Shown here piece by piece: positions 42,297 to 51,918 of a stretch of 64,000 nucleotides of DNA. The notes under the pieces are model-generated. The model saw only the letters and a list, made by a program, of their open reading frames with translations, was not told the origin of the DNA and did not search any database. Both the position numbers and the translations under genes were made by a program. The stretch is from an uncultured Agathobacter sp. (GTDB lineage Bacteria > Bacillota > Clostridia > Lachnospirales > Lachnospiraceae): assembly GCA_910587655.1 (NCBI GenBank), contig CAJUND010000010.1:1-64000 (forward strand), read 5' to 3'. Position 1 is the first letter of the stretch, and each line of letters opens with the position of its first letter.

Positions 42297-43516
42297 TTTT
42301 TCGCTTTCCAACCTTCCATCAATTTTTTAAAATCTATATAATAATCCTTCACCCCACGTTTTCCCATATATGCCAATCCTTCTTCTGACATTTTTAACCT
42401 CAAATCTGAATCTTCTGCAAGCTTCATAATAGCTGCCGCTAATTCTTCAACCATATACTCTTTATCATCCTTTGAAACAAATAAAGCTGCTTTTGTATTC
42501 GTATTTTCTGGAATACCACCACTTTTTGTAACTATCAGCGGCAAACCGGAAGCTTCGGCTTCGAGAACCGCCAGAGAACCCGGCTCATCCCATATGGATG
42601 GAAATACAGCGATATCTGCACAAGCATAATACTTCGGCATATCTTCATGGGCAATATAGCCTGTCCAGACAACGCGTCCCCGCTTATCTAATGCCAGAGT
42701 TTTCACTTCCTCCACATACGTATCTGTTTTATTTGAGCTAAACCATATGCCTCCCATGATCATAAGATAAATATTTTTTGACTTTATCTTATTAAATGCA
42801 AGAAGAAGTTCTCTTAATCCTTTTGTAGGATGCAGCCTCCCTGCAAATGCCAATACGATATCATCATATTTTATCCCCTTTGAATTCCTATATTGCAGAC
42901 GAAACTCCTGATACAATCCTGCATTAAATTTTTCGGTATCCGTGCAATTTAAAAGCACTCTGCATTTATCCTCTCCACCTGATATTGTGGCAACCCTGTT
43001 CTTTATAAACTCAGACACCGCAATCACTCCCTCACAGTTATAAAGTATCTTATCCGCATCAGGTATATCAATATTCAAACTATCATTATGAAGATGATAG
43101 AATAATGGTATTTGTATTTTAGCGATTATATCTATCAACGCTATATTATTCTCCACAATGACGGAATCTGCATTTTTATACTTCTTTTGAATATATTTTT
43201 TTGCTTTTCCTGCATATGCCAACTGCATGAGTGGAATAGATTTGTGAAATAATTTAAAAATAATCTTACTGCAAAATTCTTCAATCAGGGATTTCCATAT
43301 CGGTATCTTAATAAAAAAGAAATCTGTTTCCTTAAATTTTTTCGCTTCCTCACACGCCTTTATATCATACGGACTTATAACCACAAAATGAAAATTCTTC
43401 TCTCTTTCATTTTCTTCCAGCAAATAATACACTAAGCTTTCCACAGCTCCTCCCTTTACCGGCGGAACCGGAAGTGAGGCAGAAACCACAAAAACAATTT
43501 TCATTTTCTCTTCCAA
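42293..43516 (-). CDS. Glycosyltransferase family 4
   Basis: About 403-407 aa GT-B enzyme. N-terminal VSASLPVPPVKGGAVESL and C-terminal nucleotide-sugar site FPSIWDEPGSLAVLEAEASGLPLIVT with the EX7E pattern. The start may be the ATG at 43504 (MKIVFVV) rather than four codons upstream. One of the repeat-unit transferases; sugar specificity cannot be read from sequence. Confidence 0.9.
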   Translation of the reverse strand: MEEKMKIVFVVSASLPVPPVKGGAVESLVYYLLEENEREKNFHFVVISPYDIKACEEAKKFKETDFFFIKIPIWKSLIEEFCSKIIFKLFHKSIPLMQLAYAGKAKKYIQKKYKNADSVIVENNIALIDIIAKIQIPLFYHLHNDSLNIDIPDADKILYNCEGVIAVSEFIKNRVATISGGEDKCRVLLNCTDTEKFNAGLYQEFRLQYRNSKGIKYDDIVLAFAGRLHPTKGLRELLLAFNKIKSKNIYLMIMGGIWFSSNKTDTYVEEVKTLALDKRGRVVWTGYIAHEDMPKYYACADIAVFPSIWDEPGSLAVLEAEASGLPLIVTKSGGIPENTNTKAALFVSKDDKEYMVEELAAAIMKLAEDSDLRLKMSEEGLAYMGKRGVKDYYIDFKKLMEGWKAKK

Positions 43517-43559
43517 TTTTAAACTCTCCCAATTTTAAAAATACACATAAAGAAAATAA

Positions 43560-44366
43560 TCACTCTCTCCAAAAAACCTCATACTGATGTGTAGATTTCC
43601 TTTCATGTTCTGGCGGCAGGGTTTTCCAATCTCCGTAATACCTCATTAAAATACGGTCATATCCCTTCGGAATAATAAACTCATTCCCCTCAAACTCCAT
43701 CAGCATAGGTTCAAAATCTTCTTTATAATACCAGTTCTTATCATCTAGCATATAGGAAACATTCCCCACAAAGTCGCTGTTTTCATAATCATATGTCCTC
43801 GCATATATATCAGCTTTTTTTAAAAAGTAAGACTCCCCCATCAAATAAGCCGGCAGATACATGATTCGTCGTGCGACAGATTTGATAAATGGTTCTCCTG
43901 CTTTATGAAATTTAAGACTGGCTATCCCCCATGATTTCACATAATGAATGGCCTTTTTCATAAAGCTATTCCTTGCATTTTTATCGAAAGGAACCCCATC
44001 CAAAATAAAAATGTCGATATAAATCCCAAGTTCTACCGGTTCTATTCGATTATAGCTTTGCAGCAATAGCGTATCTGAATCAATCAGCTTGGCTAACGGA
44101 AGGTTATACTCTTTATTATTATGTATGGAAACCAATTTATATCTTCCATCATTTTTATATTCCCTCACCAACCGTTCATAATCCTTTCTTGGCATAGCCA
44201 CATCAATATCGTCATCCCACGGAATAAAACCGTGGTGCCGGACTGCTCCAATCAATGAGCCATAAAATAAAAAATACTGCAAATTATTTTCCTTGCAGTA
44301 CCTGTCAAAATGTACCATAGCGTCCAAAAGAAGATTTTTAAATTCTTTCTGTCCTATTTCTTTCAT
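43560..44366 (-). CDS. licD: LicD-family phosphocholine transferase
   Basis: 268 aa. YGSLIGAVRHHGFIPWDDDIDVAMPRKDYE (about residues 33-62) is the LicD nucleotidyltransferase-like core. In Haemophilus and pneumococcus LicD transfers phosphocholine from CDP-choline to a sugar. With LicA, LicC and a BCCT transporter in the same locus this activity is well supported. It lies among glycosyltransferase genes, 9 kb from licA. Confidence 0.92.
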   Translation of the reverse strand: MKEIGQKEFKNLLLDAMVHFDRYCKENNLQYFLFYGSLIGAVRHHGFIPWDDDIDVAMPRKDYERLVREYKNDGRYKLVSIHNNKEYNLPLAKLIDSDTLLLQSYNRIEPVELGIYIDIFILDGVPFDKNARNSFMKKAIHYVKSWGIASLKFHKAGEPFIKSVARRIMYLPAYLMGESYFLKKADIYARTYDYENSDFVGNVSYMLDDKNWYYKEDFEPMLMEFEGNEFIIPKGYDRILMRYYGDWKTLPPEHERKSTHQYEVFWRE

Positions 44367-44404
44367 TCTATCTCTGTCCTTTTTATTTAAATATAAATTT
44401 CTAT

Positions 44405-45580
44405 TTATCCTTCTTTATATATCACTTTATAAAATTCCCTTAATGCTCTTTCATTTGTCAATGGATGGGACTTCATATAAATTCTGCAGTTTTCCAATCT
44501 TTCAGGCATTTCAAGCATTCTGATAATTTCATCTCCAATTGCTTCTGGAGTCTTTGGCACAATATATCCATTCTTTCCATGTTCAATACTCTCCCATGCC
44601 TCTGGAAAATCAGTTACAATAACTGGCGTCATCGCTTTTATGCTTTCAAGTAATGTTAAGCTGCAAGCTTCATAATCAGAAGTCATAATAAACACGTCCG
44701 ATTCTGCCATACGTTCTAATGGTTTATTGGTTGTGCCTTCAAAAAGAAAAATATCATCTGCACATTTTTCTTGTGCATATACCTTTAATGCCGCTTCATC
44801 ACTTCCACTTCCATATTGATGCCAGACAAATCGATTTCCATATCCTTTTTGTTTTAGATAAATACAAGTGTCAATCGCGCGGTCAATTCTCTTTTGTTTA
44901 TTATCAATCCTGCATACGGATACGATATGGAATTTTCCATCTTTATTCTGCTTTTCAATCCCAGACAAATCCGCATCTATTTCATAAATACAGTTATGAA
45001 CTACCTCTGATTTTTCTATAAACTCCGGAGCAATTTTATCAAATTTTACTTTACATGCATTACTCACATTTACAATCGTATCAAATTTCTCATATCTGTC
45101 TAATATGTATTTGTTTGTATATCCAAGTCGATACGGGTCATTATGCGACCATGCAATTTTATGGTTTGCAATGAGACATTTTAAGACAAAATCGTTAGCA
45201 AACATATTTATATATGCTGGCTCATTGATATCATTCACATACGCGATTGCAATATCATATTTTTTTTTTTGCTTTTTCCGTAATGCCAGCCATTCTATCG
45301 GCCTCCTGCTAATTTTTATTCCTATAAAATGCTCAATATACCATAATAGAATATCTTTATGGGAACACTTTTTCTTATCTTTAAACCATAAAGCAAGAAT
45401 CTCTGATGGGAAAACGACCTTCACATTATCAGGAGTAACAAATCTGGATTCATTATCTTTTCCAAACAGATAAAGTGTAATATCAAGCTTTTTATCTTTT
45501 GCAATTTCTTTCAATAATGCAGCTAATGCCGAGGATATACCACCTTCTCCAAAACCTGTATATACAAATGCTATTTTCAT
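44405..45580 (-). CDS. Glycosyltransferase family 4
   Basis: 391 aa starting MKIAFVYTGFGEGGISSALAAL. The donor site segment FIMTSDYEACSLTLLESIKAMTPVIVTDF is intact. I chose ATG 45580; an extension of 24 codons would reach into the polymerase-like gene. Repeat-unit transferase of unknown specificity. Confidence 0.9.
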   Translation of the reverse strand: MKIAFVYTGFGEGGISSALAALLKEIAKDKKLDITLYLFGKDNESRFVTPDNVKVVFPSEILALWFKDKKKCSHKDILLWYIEHFIGIKISRRPIEWLALRKKQKKKYDIAIAYVNDINEPAYINMFANDFVLKCLIANHKIAWSHNDPYRLGYTNKYILDRYEKFDTIVNVSNACKVKFDKIAPEFIEKSEVVHNCIYEIDADLSGIEKQNKDGKFHIVSVCRIDNKQKRIDRAIDTCIYLKQKGYGNRFVWHQYGSGSDEAALKVYAQEKCADDIFLFEGTTNKPLERMAESDVFIMTSDYEACSLTLLESIKAMTPVIVTDFPEAWESIEHGKNGYIVPKTPEAIGDEIIRMLEMPERLENCRIYMKSHPLTNERALREFYKVIYKEG

Positions 45581-45591
45581 AAATTGCCTTT

Positions 45592-46965
45592 CTACAATCC
45601 TATACGTAATGTGATCAATATAACAGCACATATTCCAATCGCTGTACTGCACACAAGCATATTACTTTTCCGGCTTTTCAATGAAGTATCTTTTTCACCA
45701 AGAACTCCCATTGTCAATAACATAGGATATGTCATCATTACATGTCGAAATCCACTTGTGAGAACGGATACAGATATAAAAATAAACAAATACATTATCA
45801 CTATATTATTCATTTGTTTCCAATAGGATATGATATATGGATACATAAACAATAATCCCACTGTTCCCCACGAAACAAACCACCGTAATAAAGCGACCGG
45901 ATCCTCCAACATGGCAACTGGTATTATGTCACGATAATATAATGGTTGAATCATATTAAACAGAACCTTTAATATCCATCCAAATGGAAATAAAGGAATA
46001 CCCGCAATAATCTTCTGAAAACCATCCCCCTCTAAATGAATTCCATTATATCCAATTAAATACCTATTAAATTCCGAATGTAGCTTATTCCCAAACAAAC
46101 AACAAAACCCCACCCCAGCCATCAAAACAAGCATTTTCCTATAGTTAAAATGCGTAAAGAAATTCTCTTCTGTATCACTTGCAAATCCCAGCACAATTGC
46201 CATTCCCACATATAACACTGCCTGACTGCGAGTGTAATAAGTTAAATACATGATGACAACCGTAAAAATAACTATAAGAAATTGGACATGTCTTTTTTTC
46301 TTTTTAATTGTCCCCCATAAATAAAAAGACACCACAATAAAAAAAGTGACAATGATATCCCTGTAAACCAGGGATGAAATAAACAATGCATTGGGGAATA
46401 ATGCGTTTAATGTCACAATTTTTATAATGTCATGTTCTGATGCATCCATGTTTTTTTCTGCATACTTTCCCATTAACATGGCAATAATGAGGAGCAGCAA
46501 CATATTAAAAAATCTTATATTGAGAGTATGGTATCCTCCGATATAAGAACAGATCCGTTTCATATATACAATCAAAAGCAGATGTATTTTATTATTAAAA
46601 AGTACGTATCTCCAATTTCCCTTCATCTCTGAAATACTATATATTCCATTTTGTATTAAACCATCTGTCCATTCTGTATCTGAATAATAATCATCTGTTC
46701 CAACCATATCATATGGAACTCCATACGCCGCCACCATAATGAAATACACAATTATCACAAATGCCATCTGAATGAACCAGCATATAAATATTCTATTCAT
46801 AATATGTTTATTCTTTTTAAATAAAAATTTTACTATATAATAAAGTACGATTGAATAGATGGACGCAAATACTGTAATAGAAAAATTTTTAAAACATATT
46901 CCACCAAAAATTGCCACACTAACAGAAAGAGCAAACATACAATTCTCTTTTAATACAGTTTTCAA
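45592..46965 (-). CDS. Polysaccharide polymerase-like membrane protein (Wzy candidate)
   Basis: 457 aa with about 11-12 TMs and a sizeable extracytoplasmic loop (TDDYYSDTEWTDGLIQNG, about residues 90-107). Size, topology and position between glycosyltransferases fit a Wzy polymerase; Wzy proteins share little sequence, so this is by context. No other polymerase candidate is in the locus. Start likely TTG 46965. Confidence 0.7.
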   Translation of the reverse strand: MKTVLKENCMFALSVSVAIFGGICFKNFSITVFASIYSIVLYYIVKFLFKKNKHIMNRIFICWFIQMAFVIIVYFIMVAAYGVPYDMVGTDDYYSDTEWTDGLIQNGIYSISEMKGNWRYVLFNNKIHLLLIVYMKRICSYIGGYHTLNIRFFNMLLLLIIAMLMGKYAEKNMDASEHDIIKIVTLNALFPNALFISSLVYRDIIVTFFIVVSFYLWGTIKKKKRHVQFLIVIFTVVIMYLTYYTRSQAVLYVGMAIVLGFASDTEENFFTHFNYRKMLVLMAGVGFCCLFGNKLHSEFNRYLIGYNGIHLEGDGFQKIIAGIPLFPFGWILKVLFNMIQPLYYRDIIPVAMLEDPVALLRWFVSWGTVGLLFMYPYIISYWKQMNNIVIMYLFIFISVSVLTSGFRHVMMTYPMLLTMGVLGEKDTSLKSRKSNMLVCSTAIGICAVILITLRIGL

Positions 46966-46977
46966 TCCCTTGTTCCC

Positions 46978-47991
46978 CTATAATCCTGCCCTCTGAAAAC
47001 ACTTCATTAATTCATTAACATGATATTCTGATGAATAATAATTTCCAAATGTTTTCATAAAATGAAATTTTAAATCCGGTATATCTATCTCTTGTTCATG
47101 CAGACAGTCCAACTTATTCTTCCAGCTGTCATCATCCATGCAAATACAGTACGGATTGTCCTTTGCCCTCTCATAAAAATCAACTGTATTTTTTGAATAA
47201 ATCGGAATAATCCCATTTCCAATATAGTCAGAAAATTTCGTTGGCGTTGCTACATGATTCACTACATTATTTCCTCTTATACAAAATCCAAACTTACATT
47301 GTTTAATTTTTTCTTGATATTCCAAACCAGTTGCATAGTCTACTTCATAGTGTTTTATTCCACTGTTTTGAATTATTCTCTCTGCATCTTCTTTCTGATG
47401 TGTCATTACCAAAAACTTAGTATCACCATACCTATCTTCAATCTCCTTATACAAGTAAATTGTTTTTTCGAAGCACTGCCATACGTCAAGCCGTCCTGAA
47501 TATAAAAAAATGTTTTTTTCTATTATTTCCGACTGCAGTTCAACTTCCGATGCTTCCATTGAAAAACAAGGCATGATATATGCCCTATCAGAATAAACTC
47601 CATATTTTTCTTTATAATGCTCCTGCATTTTCCGTGAAACATAAATGGTAAAATCTATAGATTTAAGTGCTCTTTTTTCTATACTGGATAAAATATATTT
47701 TCTAAGATTCGACTCATTACGCATATATGATTCCTCCGGCAATATCCCCTGTATCCAGCAAATCACCGGTTTATACCCCTTTTTTATGGCATCTAATGCG
47801 TGAATAACATCAATTGTTACTATCCCATACTGACTCCTTTTATTACAATGTGTTATTGTGTCAACTTCTACACATTCGTATCCAAGATTTGTCAGTGCCA
47901 TTCGTATTATAGATACATACTTGCTTGTAACCTCTAAATTCTTTTGTTTTGTCTTATAAAAATACACTATACTCATATTTATCTCTTTCAT
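46978..47991 (-). CDS. Glycosyltransferase (GT-B fold)
   Basis: About 332-337 aa. IFLYSGRLDVWQCFEKTIYLY and the C-terminal PTKFSDYIGNGIIPIYSK segment fit GT4-like enzymes lacking the classical EX7E block. Start at 47991 or 47976 (MSIVYFY). It begins directly after the glycosyltransferase fragment, with overlapping ATG and stop. Confidence 0.78.
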   Translation of the reverse strand: MKEINMSIVYFYKTKQKNLEVTSKYVSIIRMALTNLGYECVEVDTITHCNKRSQYGIVTIDVIHALDAIKKGYKPVICWIQGILPEESYMRNESNLRKYILSSIEKRALKSIDFTIYVSRKMQEHYKEKYGVYSDRAYIMPCFSMEASEVELQSEIIEKNIFLYSGRLDVWQCFEKTIYLYKEIEDRYGDTKFLVMTHQKEDAERIIQNSGIKHYEVDYATGLEYQEKIKQCKFGFCIRGNNVVNHVATPTKFSDYIGNGIIPIYSKNTVDFYERAKDNPYCICMDDDSWKNKLDCLHEQEIDIPDLKFHFMKTFGNYYSSEYHVNELMKCFQRAGL

Positions 47992-48355
47992 TACATCATT
48001 ATTATAATCAATTTAAAAAAATCTTTTCTTAGTTCCTCAATACCATTTTCCGGTTGAAACTCTAATGCTTTTAACAGGCAATTTTGCTTCATATCCAGTA
48101 TATGACTTAGATTATCTGCAATATCAGACAAAATATCAAATAAACCATTCCTATCTAAAATTCTATATCCTATCCCTATAATGCTATTATCAATTAGCTC
48201 TGAGAAATTCTCCCACTCTGAAGCCACTACCAGAATTCCAGCTGCATATGCATCAATAACAGTTCCAGTAATCCCCTCTGTATAAAATCTAGTAAGAAAC
48301 AACAATGCAAAATAACTTTTCAAAATATCTACACTATCGTAAAGGGAACTTCTCC
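47991..48355 (-). pseudogene. Truncated glycosyltransferase, C-terminal fragment
   Basis: About 110 residues (SVDILKSYFALLFLTRF, TEGITGTVIDAYAAGILVVASEW) match the C-terminal donor site of GT4 enzymes. The N-terminal ~250 residues are missing; upstream to 48405 frames are closed. Probably a deletion relic left when the flanking transferase genes were exchanged. Confidence 0.75.
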
Positions 48356-48405
48356 TTTATATGAATATATTCTGGAAAACATGCTTCCAGTCTCTGAAAT
48401 TCATC

Positions 48406-49482
48406 TCATCTTTCTATCCCACTACCCGAATCTTCATATTTTATTAAATCTTCATAAACATCCACTATTCTCAGCATTACTCCTTTTGTCGTATAATTCA
48501 AACAAAATTTCTTCCGATTCCATTCAGACATTTCCTCACGGATGCTTCTGCTTCTGATTCCTTCCAATGCTTCCGCAATACTACCGGAATTTCCAATAGG
48601 AATAATAATTCCTCCTTTATCTTCAATCATTTCAGCTCCAGCTCCAGCATCAGTCGCTATTACCGGCAGACCGACCGCCATTGCCTCCAACAGGGACATG
48701 GAAAATCCCTCGCTGTATGACGGGAATAAAAAAACATCCGATTGTTTTAAATATTCCCTGACTTTTTCCGGTTTCTGTACACCATGCAGTTTAACATTTT
48801 GTGACCAGACGATATTTAGTGTTTTATCAACACTACCCACCAGATGAAATTCCATTTCCGGAAACTTCCGAGCGACTTCATTGATTTCCAGCACTCCTTT
48901 TTCAGCCTGAACATGTCCAACGAATATTATTCTTTTTACATCATCCCATACTGAAAAATCTCCTTCTGCAAAAGAATCATCCAAAAAATTCGGAACTAGT
49001 ATGGAACTTCCCACCTTTATATCATCTACTGCAATTTTAGAAGCCTGGTTCAGTACAAATACAACTGATGCCATAGAAAACATTTTTTTTAAAAGTTTCG
49101 TGGATGTTCCACATGATATTGCACTCTTTACATCACGGTGGCACTGCAGCACAACAGGAATATTTCCATGTCTGTATGCGATGCATTCACATATATAATC
49201 CCTCACACTTCCAAGTTTCTCACACGAAGTATTAATATGTACAATATCCGGACAAAACTTTTTTATTTTCCTTTTTACACCAGAAACTATTTTAATTGTT
49301 CTTCTCAGTTCATCTAAAATCTGCCTTTTCCCATTCAGATTTTCTGTTCTTCTTCCGGATATACTGGTATTGACAATCTCCAGGTCTATATTATGATTTT
49401 TACAGTATTTGCAATATCGCAGTGTCCATGAGGCTATGCCGCCTTCCGGAGGCGGATATGGGGATACCAGTAATATTTTCAT
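48406..49482 (-). CDS. Glycosyltransferase family 4
   Basis: 358 aa. N-terminus MKILLVSPYPPPEGGIASW, donor site FLFPSYSEGFSMSLLEAMAVGLPVIATDAGA with intact EX7E. Repeat-unit transferase; specificity unknown. Followed by the truncated transferase and preceded by a 165-nt gap that holds no gene. Confidence 0.92.
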   Translation of the reverse strand: MKILLVSPYPPPEGGIASWTLRYCKYCKNHNIDLEIVNTSISGRRTENLNGKRQILDELRRTIKIVSGVKRKIKKFCPDIVHINTSCEKLGSVRDYICECIAYRHGNIPVVLQCHRDVKSAISCGTSTKLLKKMFSMASVVFVLNQASKIAVDDIKVGSSILVPNFLDDSFAEGDFSVWDDVKRIIFVGHVQAEKGVLEINEVARKFPEMEFHLVGSVDKTLNIVWSQNVKLHGVQKPEKVREYLKQSDVFLFPSYSEGFSMSLLEAMAVGLPVIATDAGAGAEMIEDKGGIIIPIGNSGSIAEALEGIRSRSIREEMSEWNRKKFCLNYTTKGVMLRIVDVYEDLIKYEDSGSGIER

Positions 49483-49647
49483 TTTTCTAGTTAATTACTC
49501 CTCGTAATCATCCGATATATTTGTTCTCTTTTTTAATACTCTGATATGTTTTTTTAACATTTCCGCTCTTTCATCTCTTTTTCCGCATCAGTTGTTCCTA
49601 AATACAATTTGACATTTTTCAGTATTCCTATTAAAAACCACAACTTC

Positions 49648-50856
49648 TCAACCTATTGCGGCATTGATAATATCATATCCCTCCCCGGAGAAATAATGCT
49701 CCGTTAAATATTCATATGATTTTATTCCTGCTTGTTTACAATCTGATTCAATAATCAATTTCAACGTTCCGGAAAATAAATCCACTTTGGAGCTCTCGCA
49801 CCACCACCCAAATCCATTATCCACAATCACTTTCCCAATATCCGTATTCACATCCGTACAGGCAAGAACCGGCAGTTTTGCCGCCATATAATTTAACAGC
49901 CTGCTTGGAAAATTCGGAATTGTAAACCTATGATCCAGAAAAATCATCCCTACATCACAGGAAGCAATCACTTTATCATAGTCCTCTTTTGGAATCCATG
50001 GCATAAGTTTTATATTTTCAGGTTGGTATTTTTCAATGTACTTTTCAATTCGAGGATATTCTGTACCGCTTCCCACAATTAAAAAAAACACCTTCCGGTT
50101 TTTTCTCTGGCTGTGCAGACATTTTAACATAAACCCGATTCCCTGCGGTTTCCCAAGGTTGCCGCCATATACAAACACCATTCTGTCTTCCGGAATACTA
50201 TATTTTTTCCTGATTTCCATTCGTTTTTCATCAGGCAGACTCAAATCGACAGGTTCTATACAGTTTGGACAGACCTCAACTTTTAATGGACTGATCTGGG
50301 GATTATGTTTCAGAACATATGCAATGTTTGCCTCTGACATACATCCTATGGTATCTGATATTCTGTACAGTTTCTTTTCTTTTGTGCGAAAATACTGGTA
50401 CAGCAGTCCCTTTAAACCGCTTTTTTTCAGCATTTCCATATCCACTGCATTCTGAGGAAAAATATCTTTCAACAGTAAATATGTTTTTGCCCTGTCCCTC
50501 TTTTTTACATATTCCACCGCCTTACAGAAAGTAATTGGAGGCGTACTGTAGAGAACAAGGTCAAACTTCTCTTTTGCAAAGTATTTTCTGATGGCACGGA
50601 CATACAGCGGCTCCAGCATTACTGTTGAAATTCCCTTTTCAATAATGCTGGTTTTTTGTGTATTTCCGGTTTTTAATTTCAGAATGATACAATTGTTCTC
50701 ACGAATTATATGTGTATTCTGTCCGGTTCTTTTTTCTGCCGGAGAAATTATCCTTACCTGATGTCCGTGTTTTATAAATTCACGCAAAAGATCCGTATAG
50801 ATGCCCCGTTCGCATACTGAATTAAAATCTGATAATGTCAAAAACAGTATTTTCAT
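49648..50856 (-). CDS. Glycosyltransferase family 4, WbuB-like (possible L-FucNAc transferase)
   Basis: 402 aa. LLLKDIFPQNAVDMEM, GNLGKPQGIGFMLKC and FTIPNFPSRLLNYMAAKLPVLA fit the WbuB subgroup, whose E. coli member goes with FnlABC and transfers L-FucNAc. Since capE/G/F make UDP-L-FucNAc here, this is the best candidate for its use. A good AGGTGA site before the ATG. Specificity is inference. Confidence 0.82.
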   Translation of the reverse strand: MKILFLTLSDFNSVCERGIYTDLLREFIKHGHQVRIISPAEKRTGQNTHIIRENNCIILKLKTGNTQKTSIIEKGISTVMLEPLYVRAIRKYFAKEKFDLVLYSTPPITFCKAVEYVKKRDRAKTYLLLKDIFPQNAVDMEMLKKSGLKGLLYQYFRTKEKKLYRISDTIGCMSEANIAYVLKHNPQISPLKVEVCPNCIEPVDLSLPDEKRMEIRKKYSIPEDRMVFVYGGNLGKPQGIGFMLKCLHSQRKNRKVFFLIVGSGTEYPRIEKYIEKYQPENIKLMPWIPKEDYDKVIASCDVGMIFLDHRFTIPNFPSRLLNYMAAKLPVLACTDVNTDIGKVIVDNGFGWWCESSKVDLFSGTLKLIIESDCKQAGIKSYEYLTEHYFSGEGYDIINAAIG

Positions 50857-50874
50857 TTATCACCTATAAAATTG

Positions 50875-51915
50875 TTACTCCGCACGGTAAAGGGGAAAAT
50901 AAGAACTTTCTTTATTAAAATCCTTCCCCTCCATCATCTGCACCAATTCCTCATATACATCCTTGTTAAAAATGTTTCTACCTGTATAAAAATTCATAAT
51001 ATTATTTGGTGAAAATGATTTTTTATACCGAAAAATTCCATCATCTGATCCATATCCGCCTCCAAGCACAAAATTTTTCAGTCCCTTTTCCTTTAACCAC
51101 TTAATTGCCTCAAACTTCAAAAAATCATTGGGACGCAGATCAAAATAAGTGCTGTCTGTCCCTCCCAGATACGAATACGCATTCTCTGCTCCATAAATAA
51201 TCAATTCTGCTGCAATAACTTCACCTTTGTGCCTCACATAAAAGTACACTGTGTTGTCTCTCATCTGGTTTAAAATTTCAAAAAACTCTCTTGAAAAATA
51301 AAACTGTTTTTCTGCATCATTTCTATCCATTGTTGCATAATAAATCCTCAGAAAATCTTCTAACCGGATATCGCTTTGTTCAACCATAATTTCCAGTCCA
51401 TTCTTCACTGCTTTTCTTATATTTTTTCTTACCTTATGCTCAAAATCTGCCAGCATTTCATCTATTGGGAGTTCAAGGTTTCTGACAACATTGCGGATTC
51501 TGCATTCAACTTCACCTTTATAAAATCTCTGATATCCATTAAAAAGTCCAAACCTTACAAATTCACTCACAAATTTATTTTCCTTACAGTAATCCTCATA
51601 GGCATCATATACCGCTTCCGAAGCACTTCCCTCAAAAATAAATCCCCCATAACCATACGGCGTGGATAAATCAAAATATGTAGCTTCAGGCAACTTCCCC
51701 TTAAAATGTTCATCAAGCCCAATGTCACGCTTCATTACCGCATTAATACCCCGGCAGTTTTCATCACTGTAGTAAAAAAGAAGCGGCTCCCCGTCACCAT
51801 GCAACTGAAACGCCCTCACATAGTCACTCAAATAATAAACCTCATATTTTTCAAAAGACCGGACAATGGCATCCCACTGTCTGTCCTGTTCAAGCGTATA
51901 CACTTGCAATCCCAT
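50875..51915 (-). CDS. FemAB/GNAT-fold peptidyl or acyl transferase
   Basis: 346 aa with two tandem GNAT-like halves. KVRKNIRKAVKNGLEI and IAAELIIYGAENAYSYLGGT...RPNDFLKFEAIKWLKEKG are characteristic of FemAB-related proteins in exopolysaccharide loci. Family members transfer aminoacyl groups from charged tRNA; here it may acylate an amino sugar. GGAGGGG upstream. Confidence 0.82.
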   Translation of the reverse strand: MGLQVYTLEQDRQWDAIVRSFEKYEVYYLSDYVRAFQLHGDGEPLLFYYSDENCRGINAVMKRDIGLDEHFKGKLPEATYFDLSTPYGYGGFIFEGSASEAVYDAYEDYCKENKFVSEFVRFGLFNGYQRFYKGEVECRIRNVVRNLELPIDEMLADFEHKVRKNIRKAVKNGLEIMVEQSDIRLEDFLRIYYATMDRNDAEKQFYFSREFFEILNQMRDNTVYFYVRHKGEVIAAELIIYGAENAYSYLGGTDSTYFDLRPNDFLKFEAIKWLKEKGLKNFVLGGGYGSDDGIFRYKKSFSPNNIMNFYTGRNIFNKDVYEELVQMMEGKDFNKESSYFPLYRAE

Positions 51916-51918
51916 ACC

